Positions 1 through 8,881 are shown, numbered from the stretch's first letter. The stretch: DNA of 49,467 nt from Abiotrophia defectiva ATCC 49176 (GCF_000160075.2 NZ_KI535340.1:976880-1026346); one strand, 5' to 3'. Made by a program: numbers and translations. The notes: generated by a model not told the origin, from the sequence alone.

Positions 1-1279
1 TAGCTTATTTGCGTTTGGTGAAGTTGACCAGGAAGGGGCGTGTGTTAGCCTGCCAAGCATCGTTTAGATCAATGAGGATGGCGCCAATTAATCGCTCAGC
101 AGAAGCGACATTAGGATAGACGCCAATGACCTTATCCCGCCGTCTGATTTCACGGTTTAAACGTTCGACAGAGTTAGTCGTCCGCAAATTGGGATGGTAA
201 ATCTCAGGCTCCATCATAAACAGGACGGCATCTTCAAAGCCCTCATCTAAAACCTTTAAGGCCTTCTGATAGCGAGGATTGTCCGCGACAGTGGCCTCAA
301 AATCTTCCTTAAGCCGCCTTGCATGTTCGGCGGTGGGTGCCTGGAATATGGCCTTCAACTTAGCGCGTGCCTCGAAACTCCCTTTTCTAGGAATGGTCTC
401 GACAATGTTGGACAAGAAATGAAAGACGCAACGTTGCCAAGGGACGCCGACAAAACAGTGCTGGATGGCTGCTCTGAGGCCAGAATGAGCGTCTGAAATA
501 ATCAGGGTAGGCTGGCTCAAACCACGGGCTCGCAGGGACTGAAGGAAGGTCAGCCAAGCCTCCTTGCTTTCTTCTTCTGACACCCAAAAGCCGATGATTT
601 CGCGCTTGTTGGCCTCGTTGACGCCTTGAGCTAGGTAGACCGCCTTGGATACCACACGACCCTCTTCACGCACCTTAATGTAAAGGGCATCGAGGTAGAG
701 ATAGCGAAAGTGGCTGTGGGTCAGGGTCCGATTTTTGAAAGCTTCAATCTCAGGATCTAGCCGCTTCATAACGTCTGACACAAAGGACTTGGAAACCGTC
801 TCGCCACACAGTTCTTGCACGATTTTAGTGACTTTGCGTGTTGAGACCCCATTGACCACCATTTCCATCATGGAAAGCAGGAAGGCCTGTTCGTTGCGCT
901 GGTAACGTTCAAAGAGTTCGGTTTTGAACTCGCCAGAACGCGTGCGTGGGACTTGTAATTTAAGGGTGCCGATGGATAGCGTCCATTGGCGTTCATAGTA
1001 GCCGTTGCGATAATCTTGGCGCTGGTCGGAGCGTTCATGGGGTGCGGCTTGGATGAACTGGTGGCGTTCTTCTTCCATGTAGGCATTAAAGACGGTAATG
1101 GCCAGCGACTTCATGAGCGTGTTCATGTCACTGTTTAAAACTGCCTCTGTTAATTCTTCAAGTTTTAGGTTAATATTAAGGTAAGTCATGGTAATCTCCT
1201 CTTTCAATGTTTTCCGACAACTACATTGTACCAGAGATTACCTGGCTTTTTCTTTTTACACAATTATAGGGACTTAATC
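1..1279 (-). mobile_element. IS256-family insertion sequence, left copy (partial)
   Basis: The element carries one transposase gene on the minus strand. Its 5' tip, read on the minus strand, is GATTAAGTCCCTATAATTGT (ending at 1279), followed by GTGTAAAAAG. This closely resembles the terminal repeat I recall for IS256 (GATAAAGTCCGTATAATTGTG). The same tip occurs at 48773 in the opposite orientation, and the two copies diverge immediately outside it, which fixes the boundary. The other end lies left of the window, a short distance beyond the transposase stop at 5-7. The insertion interrupts a LytTR gene. Confidence 0.88.
5..1189 (-). CDS. IS256-family transposase
   Basis: This is a Mutator/IS256-type DDE transposase of 394 residues, about the normal family length, that cuts and pastes its own element. 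Visible landmarks are the first catalytic Asp in LYLDALYIKV, the second in IISDAHSGL, and the Glu near SVERLNREIRRR. I chose ATG 1189, giving MTYLNINLK, because AGAGGAGATTACC precedes it at good spacing and the right-hand copy starts identically. A longer in-frame start at 1207 would swallow that ribosome binding site. It is intact within the window. It differs from the right-hand copy at a few residues (for example QELCGE here against HELCGE there), so the two copies are not a very recent duplication. Confidence 0.93.
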   Translation of the reverse strand: MTYLNINLKLEELTEAVLNSDMNTLMKSLAITVFNAYMEEERHQFIQAAPHERSDQRQDYRNGYYERQWTLSIGTLKLQVPRTRSGEFKTELFERYQRNEQAFLLSMMEMVVNGVSTRKVTKIVQELCGETVSKSFVSDVMKRLDPEIEAFKNRTLTHSHFRYLYLDALYIKVREEGRVVSKAVYLAQGVNEANKREIIGFWVSEEESKEAWLTFLQSLRARGLSQPTLIISDAHSGLRAAIQHCFVGVPWQRCVFHFLSNIVETIPRKGSFEARAKLKAIFQAPTAEHARRLKEDFEATVADNPRYQKALKVLDEGFEDAVLFMMEPEIYHPNLRTTNSVERLNREIRRRDKVIGVYPNVASAERLIGAILIDLNDAWQANTRPFLVNFTKRK

Positions 1280-1532
1280 GATAAGTAGCCTGTTGGGTAT
1301 AGACGGTCAACTCATTCTGATAGACTTCCATGGCAATCAAATCTTGACTAGCCACCATGATTGTCTTGTCATCGACTAGGAGTGGAAGCCGTGTAAGGCC
1401 AGAAGAGGCATTTTGATTTTCTTCTAAAAGCTGCAACACTTGCAGGGCCTCAGCGTTAAGCTTAGCCGCTTCCACGGTCACATTGACCGTATCTGGGGCT
1501 AGTTGGGGATTTGGCTCAAATCGTATATTCAC
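1280..1532 (-). pseudogene. LytTR-family DNA-binding regulator, 3' end lost to IS256
   Basis: GTG 1532 is preceded by AGGAGGAAGTCCCT. The product begins MNIRFEPNPQLAPDTVNV, and its later part (LVDDKTIMVASQDLIAMEVY, then TVYTQQATYRL) matches the start of a LytTR DNA-binding domain. The reading frame enters the IS tip at 1279 and stops after 103 codons, so most of the DNA-binding domain is missing. Stand-alone LytTR proteins of this kind commonly sit beside ABC transporters and regulate them. Here it is the last gene of the minus-strand operon behind the ATPase and permease, and the downstream partner is cut off as well. It is probably non-functional. Confidence 0.75.
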
Positions 1533-1567
1533 AGGGACTTCCTCCTAAAACAGCGTCTTCCCCCCTA

Positions 1568-2437
1568 TTATAGACTATGTAAGGCCAGTTTGCGACTGAA
1601 TTTGCCTAAGATTGGCATCAGAATGAGGAAGAGGAGGCCGAAGCCTAAGAGAATGAGAACTTCCTGGCTAGCGCTAGTTAAGAAACCAACATCCAAGCCG
1701 ACACCGGTGTGGCGCAAGATTTGTTGTAACATGAAGTCAGGCACTTGCCGGGTCATGGCTTCTTGCGTTGGTGCCAGGAGAATGTGACGGAAGAGGGAGG
1801 AGAAGTATGGGGCAGGTGTGACTTGAATGACCCAACGACTTACTTGTGGTAAGAGACCTAGCGGTAAGTAGACGCCAGCGAAGAAGCCAAGGGAAGTGGA
1901 TAGTAATAACATGACATGGCCGAAGCTGGTCACGCTTCTGACAAAGCCAAAGAGTAAGACATTGAAGCTAGTCCAAACCAGGGCTGACAAGACCATAGAG
2001 CCCAAGAGTTGAAGTAATTGCAAACCTGATAGGGTCATGCCCGCTGTGAGGGCATAGTAGGCAAATAATAGGCCTAGGGCAAGGACTTGCATAATCAAAC
2101 TGATTAGGGCACTGGCTAGGAAGTAGCCAAATTGCATTTGATTATAGCTTAAATCGCTTAAGAGGAAGTCGGCTAGGACGCCTTTTTCTTTATCTTCAAC
2201 CATTGGGCTAAGACCTGCTGCGCTAGTAGTAGCCCCGACGATGGCTAAGATTCCTCCTAAGAGCCAGTAATCCAAGAAGGTATTAACGCCAGGTAATTGT
2301 GGCCATGAAGAAGCCATGTTGTCCTTGAGGAAGGCTAGGTAGAGAATGAAGGTGATGAGGGCACCCAAGAGTGAGAAGAAGACACGACTCTTTTGGATGA
2401 AGTAGAGGCGTAGGCAACGAAGTGTGAAGTGTAACAT
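1568..2437 (-). CDS. ABC-2 type transporter permease
   Basis: This is a 289-residue membrane protein with about six hydrophobic segments. It starts MLHFTLRCLRLYFIQKSRVF, has a long extracytoplasmic loop after the first helix, and ends in a basic tail. That is the layout of ABC-2 permeases, which form the membrane channel for the ATPase encoded immediately upstream. The genes are separated by a single base (ATPase stop 2439-2441, permease ATG 2435-2437), so translation is almost certainly coupled. The substrate cannot be read from the sequence; drugs, antimicrobial peptides or lipids are usual for such pairs. The LytTR gene behind it is disrupted, so control of this transporter may be altered. 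Confidence 0.85.
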   Translation of the reverse strand: MLHFTLRCLRLYFIQKSRVFFSLLGALITFILYLAFLKDNMASSWPQLPGVNTFLDYWLLGGILAIVGATTSAAGLSPMVEDKEKGVLADFLLSDLSYNQMQFGYFLASALISLIMQVLALGLLFAYYALTAGMTLSGLQLLQLLGSMVLSALVWTSFNVLLFGFVRSVTSFGHVMLLLSTSLGFFAGVYLPLGLLPQVSRWVIQVTPAPYFSSLFRHILLAPTQEAMTRQVPDFMLQQILRHTGVGLDVGFLTSASQEVLILLGFGLLFLILMPILGKFSRKLALHSL

Positions 2438-2438
2438 A

Positions 2439-3326
2439 TTAGCGGATCTCCCTTCCGGTTAAATTAATAAAGAGGTCATCGACACTACCGTGATGGTATT
2501 CAAAGTGTTTAATGAGTGGGCGGTAACGATCTAAGAGGGGCCAGACGGATTGTTCAGGCTTGAGGTCAACCTTCAAGAGCGGACCATCTAGGCGGACTTG
2601 GTAGTCGGGGGCAAGTTCTTGGGCCAAGGCTTGTGGATCTTCAAGATCTAAGCTTAAGGTGTCATAGGCATATTGAGCCTTAAGCTGGCTAACCGTGTCG
2701 GCTGCAATCAAGTGACCGTGGTCAATAATGTAGACATAGTCGGCATTTTCTACTTCTTCTAAGTAGTGGGTGGTTAAGAGGATGGTCAGGCCTTGTTCTT
2801 GGCGCAGGCGCAAGAGGGCATCCCAGATGACATTCCGTGTCTGAATATCTAAGCCAGTTGAGGGCTCATCCAGAATTAGGAATTTAGGCTGGTGGACCAG
2901 GGCGCGAGCGATGTCGACACGACGGCGTTGACCACCGGATAAGGTGCCATAGCTTTGCTTCAAGATTGACTCGAGTTCAAAGACTTGGATCAGGAAGTCC
3001 AGCTGACTGGCTTCAAAGTTACGGTAGCATTTGGCCCGACTTAAGAGGTTTTGGCCAACGGTTAGATCTTGGTCTAAAATACTGTCTTGGAAGACCACGC
3101 CTAGTTGGCGTTGATAGTCTGAGCGGGAGAGTTGCTGGCCTTGGAAGATAATCGAACCCTCGCTTGGAGACAAGAGGCCTGTTAGCATCTTAATAGTGGT
3201 GGATTTACCGGCACCATTGGGACCTAAGAGGGCTACTAATTGACCTTGAGGGATGGATAGGTTGAGTTGCTGTACGACCGTTTTATCGCCGTAACGTTTG
3301 GTTAGGTTTTGGGTTTGAATTAACAT
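2439..3326 (-). CDS. ABC transporter ATP-binding protein
   Basis: This is the nucleotide-binding subunit that powers the permease downstream. Walker A is GPNGAGKST at residues 35-43, the Q-loop lies near FQDSILD (79-85), the signature LSGGQ is at 129-133, Walker B FLILDEP is at 149-155, and an H-loop His lies in LLTTHYLEE. The extra C-terminal region (about 215-295) resembles the accessory domain of DrrA/CcmA-type ATPases that pair with ABC-2 permeases. The start is ATG 3326 behind AAAGGAGGACACCCCC. It is the first gene of a three-gene minus-strand operon with the permease and the truncated LytTR regulator. Confidence 0.92.
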   Translation of the reverse strand: MLIQTQNLTKRYGDKTVVQQLNLSIPQGQLVALLGPNGAGKSTTIKMLTGLLSPSEGSIIFQGQQLSRSDYQRQLGVVFQDSILDQDLTVGQNLLSRAKCYRNFEASQLDFLIQVFELESILKQSYGTLSGGQRRRVDIARALVHQPKFLILDEPSTGLDIQTRNVIWDALLRLRQEQGLTILLTTHYLEEVENADYVYIIDHGHLIAADTVSQLKAQYAYDTLSLDLEDPQALAQELAPDYQVRLDGPLLKVDLKPEQSVWPLLDRYRPLIKHFEYHHGSVDDLFINLTGREIR

Positions 3327-3668
3327 GGGGGTGTCCTCCTTTACTACAGGCTTATCTTACCATGATGTTTGGTCCTTGCCTTGATAAAAAAGCTAAGTGG
3401 TCAAAATTGGGGCTTAAGTGGTAAGAGAGGGGGGCCAAAATGCAAGAAGTGGAAAATGAAGGAGTTTAGGAGGGGGCTATCTGGCAAAAAATACTTAATC
3501 AGTCGGCCATTTTTTTTGATTATCTTTTGGATGGCTTGTTTACTTAAAATGATAGCGAACAATCTAATAAAGAGAGCGCTTTTACGGGATATGTGGCTTT
3601 CTTTTAACGAGCCAAGTCCAGCCTAATATGTTATAATAGGGTCAAGAAATTTAAAAGGAAGTGCCCTA
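3327..3668. other. Divergent intergenic region with promoter for the CpXC gene
   Basis: No gene is supported here. An 85-codon frame at 3369-3626 has poor composition and no convincing start site. The right edge has an extended -10 (TGTTATAAT, 3629-3637) that would drive the CpXC gene 32 bases further on; its -35 is weak. The promoter of the leftward ABC operon should also lie here, but I could not assign it. Confidence 0.5.
3629..3637 (+). promoter_or_regulatory. Extended -10 promoter for the CpXC/MazG genes
   Basis: TGTTATAAT has a perfect -10 hexamer with the TG extension. The -35 region about 17 bases upstream is poor, as is usual for extended -10 promoters. Confidence 0.55.
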
Positions 3669-4325
3669 ATGTCTCAATATGATGTGAAGCAAGTGGCTTG
3701 CCACCAATGTCAGGCACCAATCGACGTCAAGGTCTATGAAACAATCGATGTCACTGACCAGTCACCGGAACGTGAAGCCATTCTGTCTGGGGAATTTTTC
3801 AAAGTAAAATGCCCTGAGTGTGGCTATGAGGGCATGGCGGATTACGGCTTCCTCTATCAAGATTTACAAAAGGGCCTTGTCCTCTTCTACGAACCAGATC
3901 CTAGTTTTTTTGAAGAAGATGTGCAAGTATTGAAGGACACCTTCACCCCTGAACAGATGGCTGTCACCACTATCCGGATTGTACACGGCTTGCCTAATCT
4001 CTGGGAGAAGATTCAAATTCATGAGGCGGGACTAGATGACCGCATTGTAGAGTTACAAAAATACTTGGTCTTTGCTGGTTTCCACCAACAAATGCCGGAC
4101 CAGCCTATTAAGCATATTCTTTATCAAGTGGCCAAGGAAGGTAAAGCCCAATTTCTGCTAGGGGATGACCATGAATTGGTCGCGACGGTGGCCTTTGACC
4201 AGGGCCAGTATGACCTAACCAAGGACAGTTTTGCCCAGGAGCTAGCCCGCTATGGGGGTGGCTTCTTCATCAATCAGCAATGGGCGGAATGGCTCATGGC
4301 TCAACTAGAGCAAGACCAAGACTAG
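3669..4325 (+). CDS. CpXC domain protein
   Basis: This is a 218-residue cytoplasmic protein. Its N-terminal zinc-ribbon region carries two CxxC pairs, CHQC near residues 11-14 and CPEC near 49-52, matching the CpXC domain family. The rest is soluble and acidic with no other recognised domain, and the molecular function of the family is unknown. The start ATG 3669 follows AAAAGGAAGTGCCCTA. It is directly followed by the MazG-like gene with essentially no gap, so the two are probably co-transcribed from the extended -10 promoter at 3629. Confidence 0.8.
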   Translation: MSQYDVKQVACHQCQAPIDVKVYETIDVTDQSPEREAILSGEFFKVKCPECGYEGMADYGFLYQDLQKGLVLFYEPDPSFFEEDVQVLKDTFTPEQMAVTTIRIVHGLPNLWEKIQIHEAGLDDRIVELQKYLVFAGFHQQMPDQPIKHILYQVAKEGKAQFLLGDDHELVATVAFDQGQYDLTKDSFAQELARYGGGFFINQQWAEWLMAQLEQDQD

Positions 4326-4334
4326 GTGATGGGC

Positions 4335-4670
4335 ATGAATCAACAAAGTTCAGAAACCATGGCGGCCATCAATCGTTTCCGCGATGAACGTCATTGGCGA
4401 CCTTATCATAATGAGAAGGACTTGGCTATATCGATTGCGATCGAAGCGGCCGAATTGATGGAAATTTATCAATGGCGGACACCTGAGGAAGCTAATAGTC
4501 AAGATTTAGAACATATTAAAGAAGAAGTAGCAGATGTTTTAATCTATACTTATATGCTGGCAGATAATTTAGGCCTGGATATTAACGACATTATTGCGGA
4601 CAAACTGCGTAAGAATGCCATCAAGTACCCAGCTCCGCCAACAGAATTAGATGGAGCTGCTAGTGAGTAG
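4335..4670 (+). CDS. MazG-like nucleotide pyrophosphohydrolase
   Basis: This is a small all-alpha NTP pyrophosphohydrolase of the MazG/RS21-C6 type, expected to hydrolyse non-canonical or surplus (d)NTPs to the monophosphate. The Mg-binding pattern EAAELMEIYQW followed by EEVADVLIYTY is the family signature (ExxE then ExxD). The length of 111 residues is typical. In-frame GTG 4326 and ATG 4329 are also possible starts. I prefer ATG 4335 because AGGTG lies six bases before it, whereas the earlier ones have no ribosome binding site. It follows the CpXC gene with no intergenic space. Confidence 0.85.
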   Translation: MNQQSSETMAAINRFRDERHWRPYHNEKDLAISIAIEAAELMEIYQWRTPEEANSQDLEHIKEEVADVLIYTYMLADNLGLDINDIIADKLRKNAIKYPAPPTELDGAASE

Positions 4671-4771
4671 CTTCTTTTATATTTAAAATCACATCTTCGC
4701 AGAATGTGGTGGAGTTTTTCATATCTTTTTCATATACGTGGTGTAAACTATGAATTGTAGAAAAGTAATCA

Positions 4772-4792
4772 CTTGTTCTAGTAGAGAACAAG
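4772..4792. promoter_or_regulatory. Perfect inverted repeat in the dltA leader
   Basis: CTTGTTCT-AGTAG-AGAACAAG is an exact 8-bp inverted repeat with a 5-base spacer, ten bases before the ribosome binding site of dltA. It could be a repressor or activator operator, or a small RNA hairpin near the start. It has no U-run, so it is not a terminator. Control of dlt by two-component systems is known in related genera, but which protein would bind here is unknown. Confidence 0.5.
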
Positions 4793-4814
4793 GAAATGTT
4801 TGGAGTGAGTGAGT

Positions 4815-6323
4815 ATGTTGAAATTTATGCAAGCAATCCAAGCCCATCGTAACTCACAGGTCCTGGCTTGCCAATTGAATCGTTTGAATCAGGATGCCCA
4901 AACACTCACCTATCAGGACATGTGGCTAGCTGTTGACCAATTAGCAGGCTGGTTGCATGAGACCTTGGGCCAGGACCGTTCACCCCTAGTCGTATACGGA
5001 CATAAGCATCCCTACATGTTGGTTTATTTCTTGGCTTGTCTCAAGTCAGGTCATGCCTACTGTCCCATTGATTTATCCATGCCGCTGGATCGAGTGGCCG
5101 CGATTATTGAGAAGTTGGCGTCACCTTTGGTGCTTACGACCGAAGACTTGCCACTCGATTGCCGGCAAGTCACTTTAGCCCAAGCTCAAGCCCTCGTGCA
5201 GGCGGGGAGCTATGATGCGCCAGCTGATGACCTGGCGGTTAAGGGTTTTGAGACAGCCTACATTATCTATACCTCTGGCTCTACTGGCCAACCTAAAGGA
5301 GTCTGTGTCTCAGCCGAGAACCTGGACAATTTCTTGACTTGGTATCTGCCACTGATTCCAGCCCAGCCAGGAGAGCGCCCTGTATTCATCGGCCAACCAC
5401 CTTACTCCTTCGACCTGTCGGTCATGAGTGTCTATCCTGCCCTCTGCATGGGTGCTACCTTATACCAATTAGACAAGGGCTTGTTAAGCAATTATGGGGC
5501 CTTATTCAATTGCCTCAAGCAGTCGGGCATTTCCACTTGGGTGTCCACACCGTCCTTTGTGGATACTTGTTTGGCCGATCCGCAATTCAATCAAGAACTG
5601 CTGCCCCAAGTCAGACGTTTCGCCTTCTGTGGTGAGAAACTTCAGGCTCGTACGGCTCAGGCCCTCTTGGATCGTTTCCCGCTGGCCAAGGTCTATAATT
5701 CCTATGGCCCAACTGAATCAACAGTTATGATGACCTGGGTGGATATCGACCAAGCCTTGATAGATGCCTATCCTGACAATTTACCGGTTGGACGTGTCCG
5801 TCCTGGTAGTCAGGTCAAATTGCTACCCCTAGAAGAGGCAGAAGAAGGCCAAGGCGAAATCCAAATCATTGGGGATACAGTCGCTCAAGGTTACTATGGT
5901 CAACCTGAATTGACCGCTCAGAAATTTGGCCAGGTCGGTGGTCAACCTGCCTATAAGACAGGGGACGTGGGTTACTTTGAAGATGACTTGCTCTTCTGTA
6001 ATGGACGGATTGACTTCCAGATTAAGTGGCATGGCTACCGGATTGAACTGGAGGACATTGATGCTAACCTAATCAAGCATCCTCAGGTCAGCCAAGCCAT
6101 CACCCTACCTAAGTACGAAGGCGATACGGTCAGAAGTTTAGTTAGCTTTGTGGTCTATGACCAGGTCATCCAGCAACGTTTCCAAACGGTGCGTGAACTC
6201 AAGGCGCATTTGAAGCAAACCCTGCCAGACTACATGATTCCTAAGAAAATCGTCTTTTTGGATAGCCTACCCCTTAATCAAAATGGCAAGGTCGACCGGA
6301 AGGCCTTAGGAGGGCTCTTATGA
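4815..6323 (+). CDS. dltA: D-alanine--poly(phosphoribitol/D-alanyl carrier) ligase DltA
   Basis: DltA is the cytoplasmic adenylating enzyme that activates D-alanine with ATP and loads it on the phosphopantetheine arm of DltC, the first step of teichoic acid D-alanylation. It has 502 residues, normal for DltA. The adenylate-forming P-loop YTSGSTGQPKG begins near residue 152, the SYGPTES motif follows, and the C-terminal catalytic Lys lies in NQNGKVDRKAL (about K492). ATG 4815 is chosen because GGAG lies nine bases upstream; a GTG at 4809 would be too close. It is the first gene of dltABCDX and overlaps dltB by four bases (ATGA). Confidence 0.96.
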   Translation: MLKFMQAIQAHRNSQVLACQLNRLNQDAQTLTYQDMWLAVDQLAGWLHETLGQDRSPLVVYGHKHPYMLVYFLACLKSGHAYCPIDLSMPLDRVAAIIEKLASPLVLTTEDLPLDCRQVTLAQAQALVQAGSYDAPADDLAVKGFETAYIIYTSGSTGQPKGVCVSAENLDNFLTWYLPLIPAQPGERPVFIGQPPYSFDLSVMSVYPALCMGATLYQLDKGLLSNYGALFNCLKQSGISTWVSTPSFVDTCLADPQFNQELLPQVRRFAFCGEKLQARTAQALLDRFPLAKVYNSYGPTESTVMMTWVDIDQALIDAYPDNLPVGRVRPGSQVKLLPLEEAEEGQGEIQIIGDTVAQGYYGQPELTAQKFGQVGGQPAYKTGDVGYFEDDLLFCNGRIDFQIKWHGYRIELEDIDANLIKHPQVSQAITLPKYEGDTVRSLVSFVVYDQVIQQRFQTVRELKAHLKQTLPDYMIPKKIVFLDSLPLNQNGKVDRKALGGLL

Positions 6324-7474
6324 CCTACTTTGGTGATGAAAAGTTTGCTCTGATAGCAGCGATTTTCTGCCTAGGCGGATTGCTAATTCGTTGGCGCCAA
6401 TGGCCAATCAAATATTGGCTGGCCCTAGGCTCCTTGATTATCTATGCGGGTGTCTTCGGCGCAGATCTCCAACATTTGGCAGTCTCGCTTGGCTTTTTGG
6501 TCTTTCAGTATGGCTTGATTCAATATCAATTTCGCCACCCTAAGATCAAGTGGCCAGTCTACCTGTCCTTTTTACCTCTGGTTCTGGCCAAGTTACATGA
6601 AATTTGGCCACTCTACAGCTTTGGTTTTATCGGCATCTCCTACCTATCATTTAAGGTGGTGCAGATTCTGCTAGAGACTCAGGACGGCCTCATTAAGGAA
6701 ATGTCCTTGGTCGATTACCTGAGCTTCCTGCTCTTCTTCCCAGTTGTCAGTGCCGGCCCTATTGACCGTTCTAAGCGCTTTGTGGCAGATACGGAGAAAA
6801 TTCTGGACTGGAAAGACTATTGGGAACTGCTGGGGCTAGGCAGTTATCGCCTGCTACTCGGGGCTGTCTACAAATTTGTCATTGCTGCCGTCATTTTCAA
6901 GTGGCTGTCGGCTTTGCAGGTTGGCAATTATTTTTACTATTTGATTAAATACGCCTACGGCTATACCTTCTATTTATTCTTTGACTTTGCTGGATATAGC
7001 CTCATGGCAGTAGGACTCAGTAACCTGCTAGGGATTGAGACCCCAATGAACTTTAAGCAACCTTTTTTGGCCATCGATATCAAGGATTTCTGGAATCGTT
7101 GGCACATTAGCTTATCCCAATGGCTGCGGGACTTCGTCTTCTCTCGCGTCATGATGAACTTTATTCGTCATAAGCGTTTCAAGACCCGGCTTAATCGGGC
7201 CATGGCAGCCTATATGGCCAATATGCTCTTCATGGGCTTTTGGCACGGTTTCTCCTTCCATTATATCCTCTACGGTTGTTACCACGGGGTTTTAATGGCT
7301 GGCTTTGAAGCCTATCAGAAGAAATCAAAATTTTATAAGAAATACAAAAACCACTCCCTCTACAAGCTAGTAAGCTGGGCAGTGACTTTGCAATTGGTTG
7401 TCTTGGGGATGTTCATCTTCTCCAATAAATTTCCGGAAGTCGTAGGGAAGTGGCTAGGATTTGGACAAGGTTAG
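6320..7474 (+). CDS. dltB: Teichoic acid D-alanyltransferase DltB (MBOAT)
   Basis: DltB is a multi-pass membrane O-acyltransferase that passes D-alanine from DltC across the membrane toward lipoteichoic acid, working with DltD and DltX. It has 384 residues with about ten hydrophobic segments. The MBOAT signatures are the NRWHISLSQWLRDF motif (His about 262) and the invariant catalytic His in MGFWHGF (about 309). The start ATG overlaps the dltA stop, indicating coupled translation. The length is close to other DltB proteins and nothing looks damaged. Confidence 0.96.
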   Translation: MTYFGDEKFALIAAIFCLGGLLIRWRQWPIKYWLALGSLIIYAGVFGADLQHLAVSLGFLVFQYGLIQYQFRHPKIKWPVYLSFLPLVLAKLHEIWPLYSFGFIGISYLSFKVVQILLETQDGLIKEMSLVDYLSFLLFFPVVSAGPIDRSKRFVADTEKILDWKDYWELLGLGSYRLLLGAVYKFVIAAVIFKWLSALQVGNYFYYLIKYAYGYTFYLFFDFAGYSLMAVGLSNLLGIETPMNFKQPFLAIDIKDFWNRWHISLSQWLRDFVFSRVMMNFIRHKRFKTRLNRAMAAYMANMLFMGFWHGFSFHYILYGCYHGVLMAGFEAYQKKSKFYKKYKNHSLYKLVSWAVTLQLVVLGMFIFSNKFPEVVGKWLGFGQG

Positions 7475-7484
7475 GAGTGAGAGT

Positions 7485-7724
7485 ATGGAAGAACAAGTAT
7501 TAAGCCTCTTAGAAGAATTGTGTGAAGATGAAGTGGTGCGTGAGGATTTGGATATCAATCTCCGTGACGAAGGACTCTTGGATTCCTTAGGTTTCGTTGA
7601 AATGCTAGTGCGGATGGAAGAAGTCTTCGGCTTCGCAACGGCACCAACGGAGGTCACCTATGAAGAGATTGATACGCCACGCCGGGTCATGGCTTACGTT
7701 AAGAAACGAGTGGCTGCTTTATGA
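7485..7724 (+). CDS. dltC: D-alanyl carrier protein DltC
   Basis: DltC is an acyl-carrier-like protein of 79 residues that holds D-alanine as a thioester on 4'-phosphopantetheine. The attachment site is Ser34 in GLLDSLGF. It is acidic and four-helical, as expected. The prosthetic group would be added by a phosphopantetheinyl transferase; acpS is encoded in this window at 36218. ATG 7485 has TTAGGAG upstream with an eight-base spacer. A longer in-frame start at 7461 lies inside dltB and is rejected. Confidence 0.95.
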   Translation: MEEQVLSLLEELCEDEVVREDLDINLRDEGLLDSLGFVEMLVRMEEVFGFATAPTEVTYEEIDTPRRVMAYVKKRVAAL

Positions 7725-8881
7725 TTAAAATGAAGGCCTTAGTCTATGCCATTTGCTTAGCCATTGTCAGCATGATTGGCCTCAATGCTTCCTTGTCCGG
7801 GGCCTACCAGGTGCCAGATAACAGTATACGTTACGGCCGGCAAGTGGAGAAAAACCAGAGTAAGGATATTTTGACTCAAAATATGGACGCCCAGACCTTA
7901 ACAGTCTTCGGTTCCTCGGAGTTGGTCCAAACCTTTAAGGAAAACTTCGACCCTAGCGTGGTCTTCAACTACAAGGACTTTCACCTGATGGAAATTGGCC
8001 GTGGGAATTATCGCAATCTTACCTTGGCCTCCATCTTGGGTTCTGTGGGGGATAACCTGCCCCAACAAAAAGCCGTCTTATTGGAATCCCTGCAATGGTT
8101 TACCAAAGAAGGAGTACCACCTAACGCCTTACTCTATCGTCTGTCTTTTGAGCATGTTTATAATACCTTAAGTAACCCTAAGGTAACGGAAGAACACAAA
8201 CGTGCCTTTATTGATCGTTTGCTAGAAGCCTCGACTCAGCATCCCCAAGTGCACGATGCCTTGGCTCGCTATAAGAAGGCCCTGCTAGACGAGCCAGATA
8301 ATTGGCTAGAGAACCAATGGGCGCGGGCTCATTACCAGCTAGATGTCTTCAAGAACAAGATTCGCTATGCCCTAGCTGACAAGGATCCTCTGCCATTGGC
8401 AGGTGATCAGACACCGGACTATGATTGGGATCAACGTTATAAGACCATTGCCCAGCAAGAAGGGGCAGCAGATAAGACCAACAATAATGAATTTCAGGTT
8501 GAAAATCATTATTACACCAATGAAATTGGTCAAGATTTAGAGAAGTTTAAGAACAGTGATGTAGGAAAATACGTCACCGATTCACCAGAAATGAAAGACT
8601 TGAACATATTCCTCGACATCGCTCAAGACCTGGGCGTGGATGTCCGTGTCGTCCTCCTACCCGTTAATGGTAAGTGGTATGACTACACCGGCTTCCCTAA
8701 GGAAGACCGCCGGGCTATCTATGAGGCAGTCAAGCAAGTGCTGGATCAACGTGGGATCAAGTATTATGATTACCAGGATGATGATTACGAGCCTTATGTC
8801 ATGCAGGATATGTTGCACTTAGGATGGAAAGGATGGACTCGCCTTGAAAAAGATCTTTATGAATATGGTAAGCAAGATTAA
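7721..8881 (+). CDS. dltD: D-alanyl-lipoteichoic acid biosynthesis protein DltD
   Basis: DltD is a membrane-anchored extracytoplasmic protein with a serine-hydrolase-like fold that helps transfer D-alanine to lipoteichoic acid. It has 386 residues. One N-terminal membrane segment (ALVYAICLAIVSMIGLNASL) is followed by a large outside domain. The catalytic Ser is probably in TVFGSSEL, with Asp and His late in the protein (MQDMLHLGWKGW). The start overlaps the dltC stop by four bases. The 3' end overlaps the small dltX gene. Confidence 0.93.
   Translation: MIKMKALVYAICLAIVSMIGLNASLSGAYQVPDNSIRYGRQVEKNQSKDILTQNMDAQTLTVFGSSELVQTFKENFDPSVVFNYKDFHLMEIGRGNYRNLTLASILGSVGDNLPQQKAVLLESLQWFTKEGVPPNALLYRLSFEHVYNTLSNPKVTEEHKRAFIDRLLEASTQHPQVHDALARYKKALLDEPDNWLENQWARAHYQLDVFKNKIRYALADKDPLPLAGDQTPDYDWDQRYKTIAQQEGAADKTNNNEFQVENHYYTNEIGQDLEKFKNSDVGKYVTDSPEMKDLNIFLDIAQDLGVDVRVVLLPVNGKWYDYTGFPKEDRRAIYEAVKQVLDQRGIKYYDYQDDDYEPYVMQDMLHLGWKGWTRLEKDLYEYGKQD

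Noticed and set aside
3369-3626. 85-codon plus-strand frame upstream of the CpXC gene
   Set aside because: Odd composition, no convincing ribosome binding site, and it overlaps the promoter region of the neighbouring gene.
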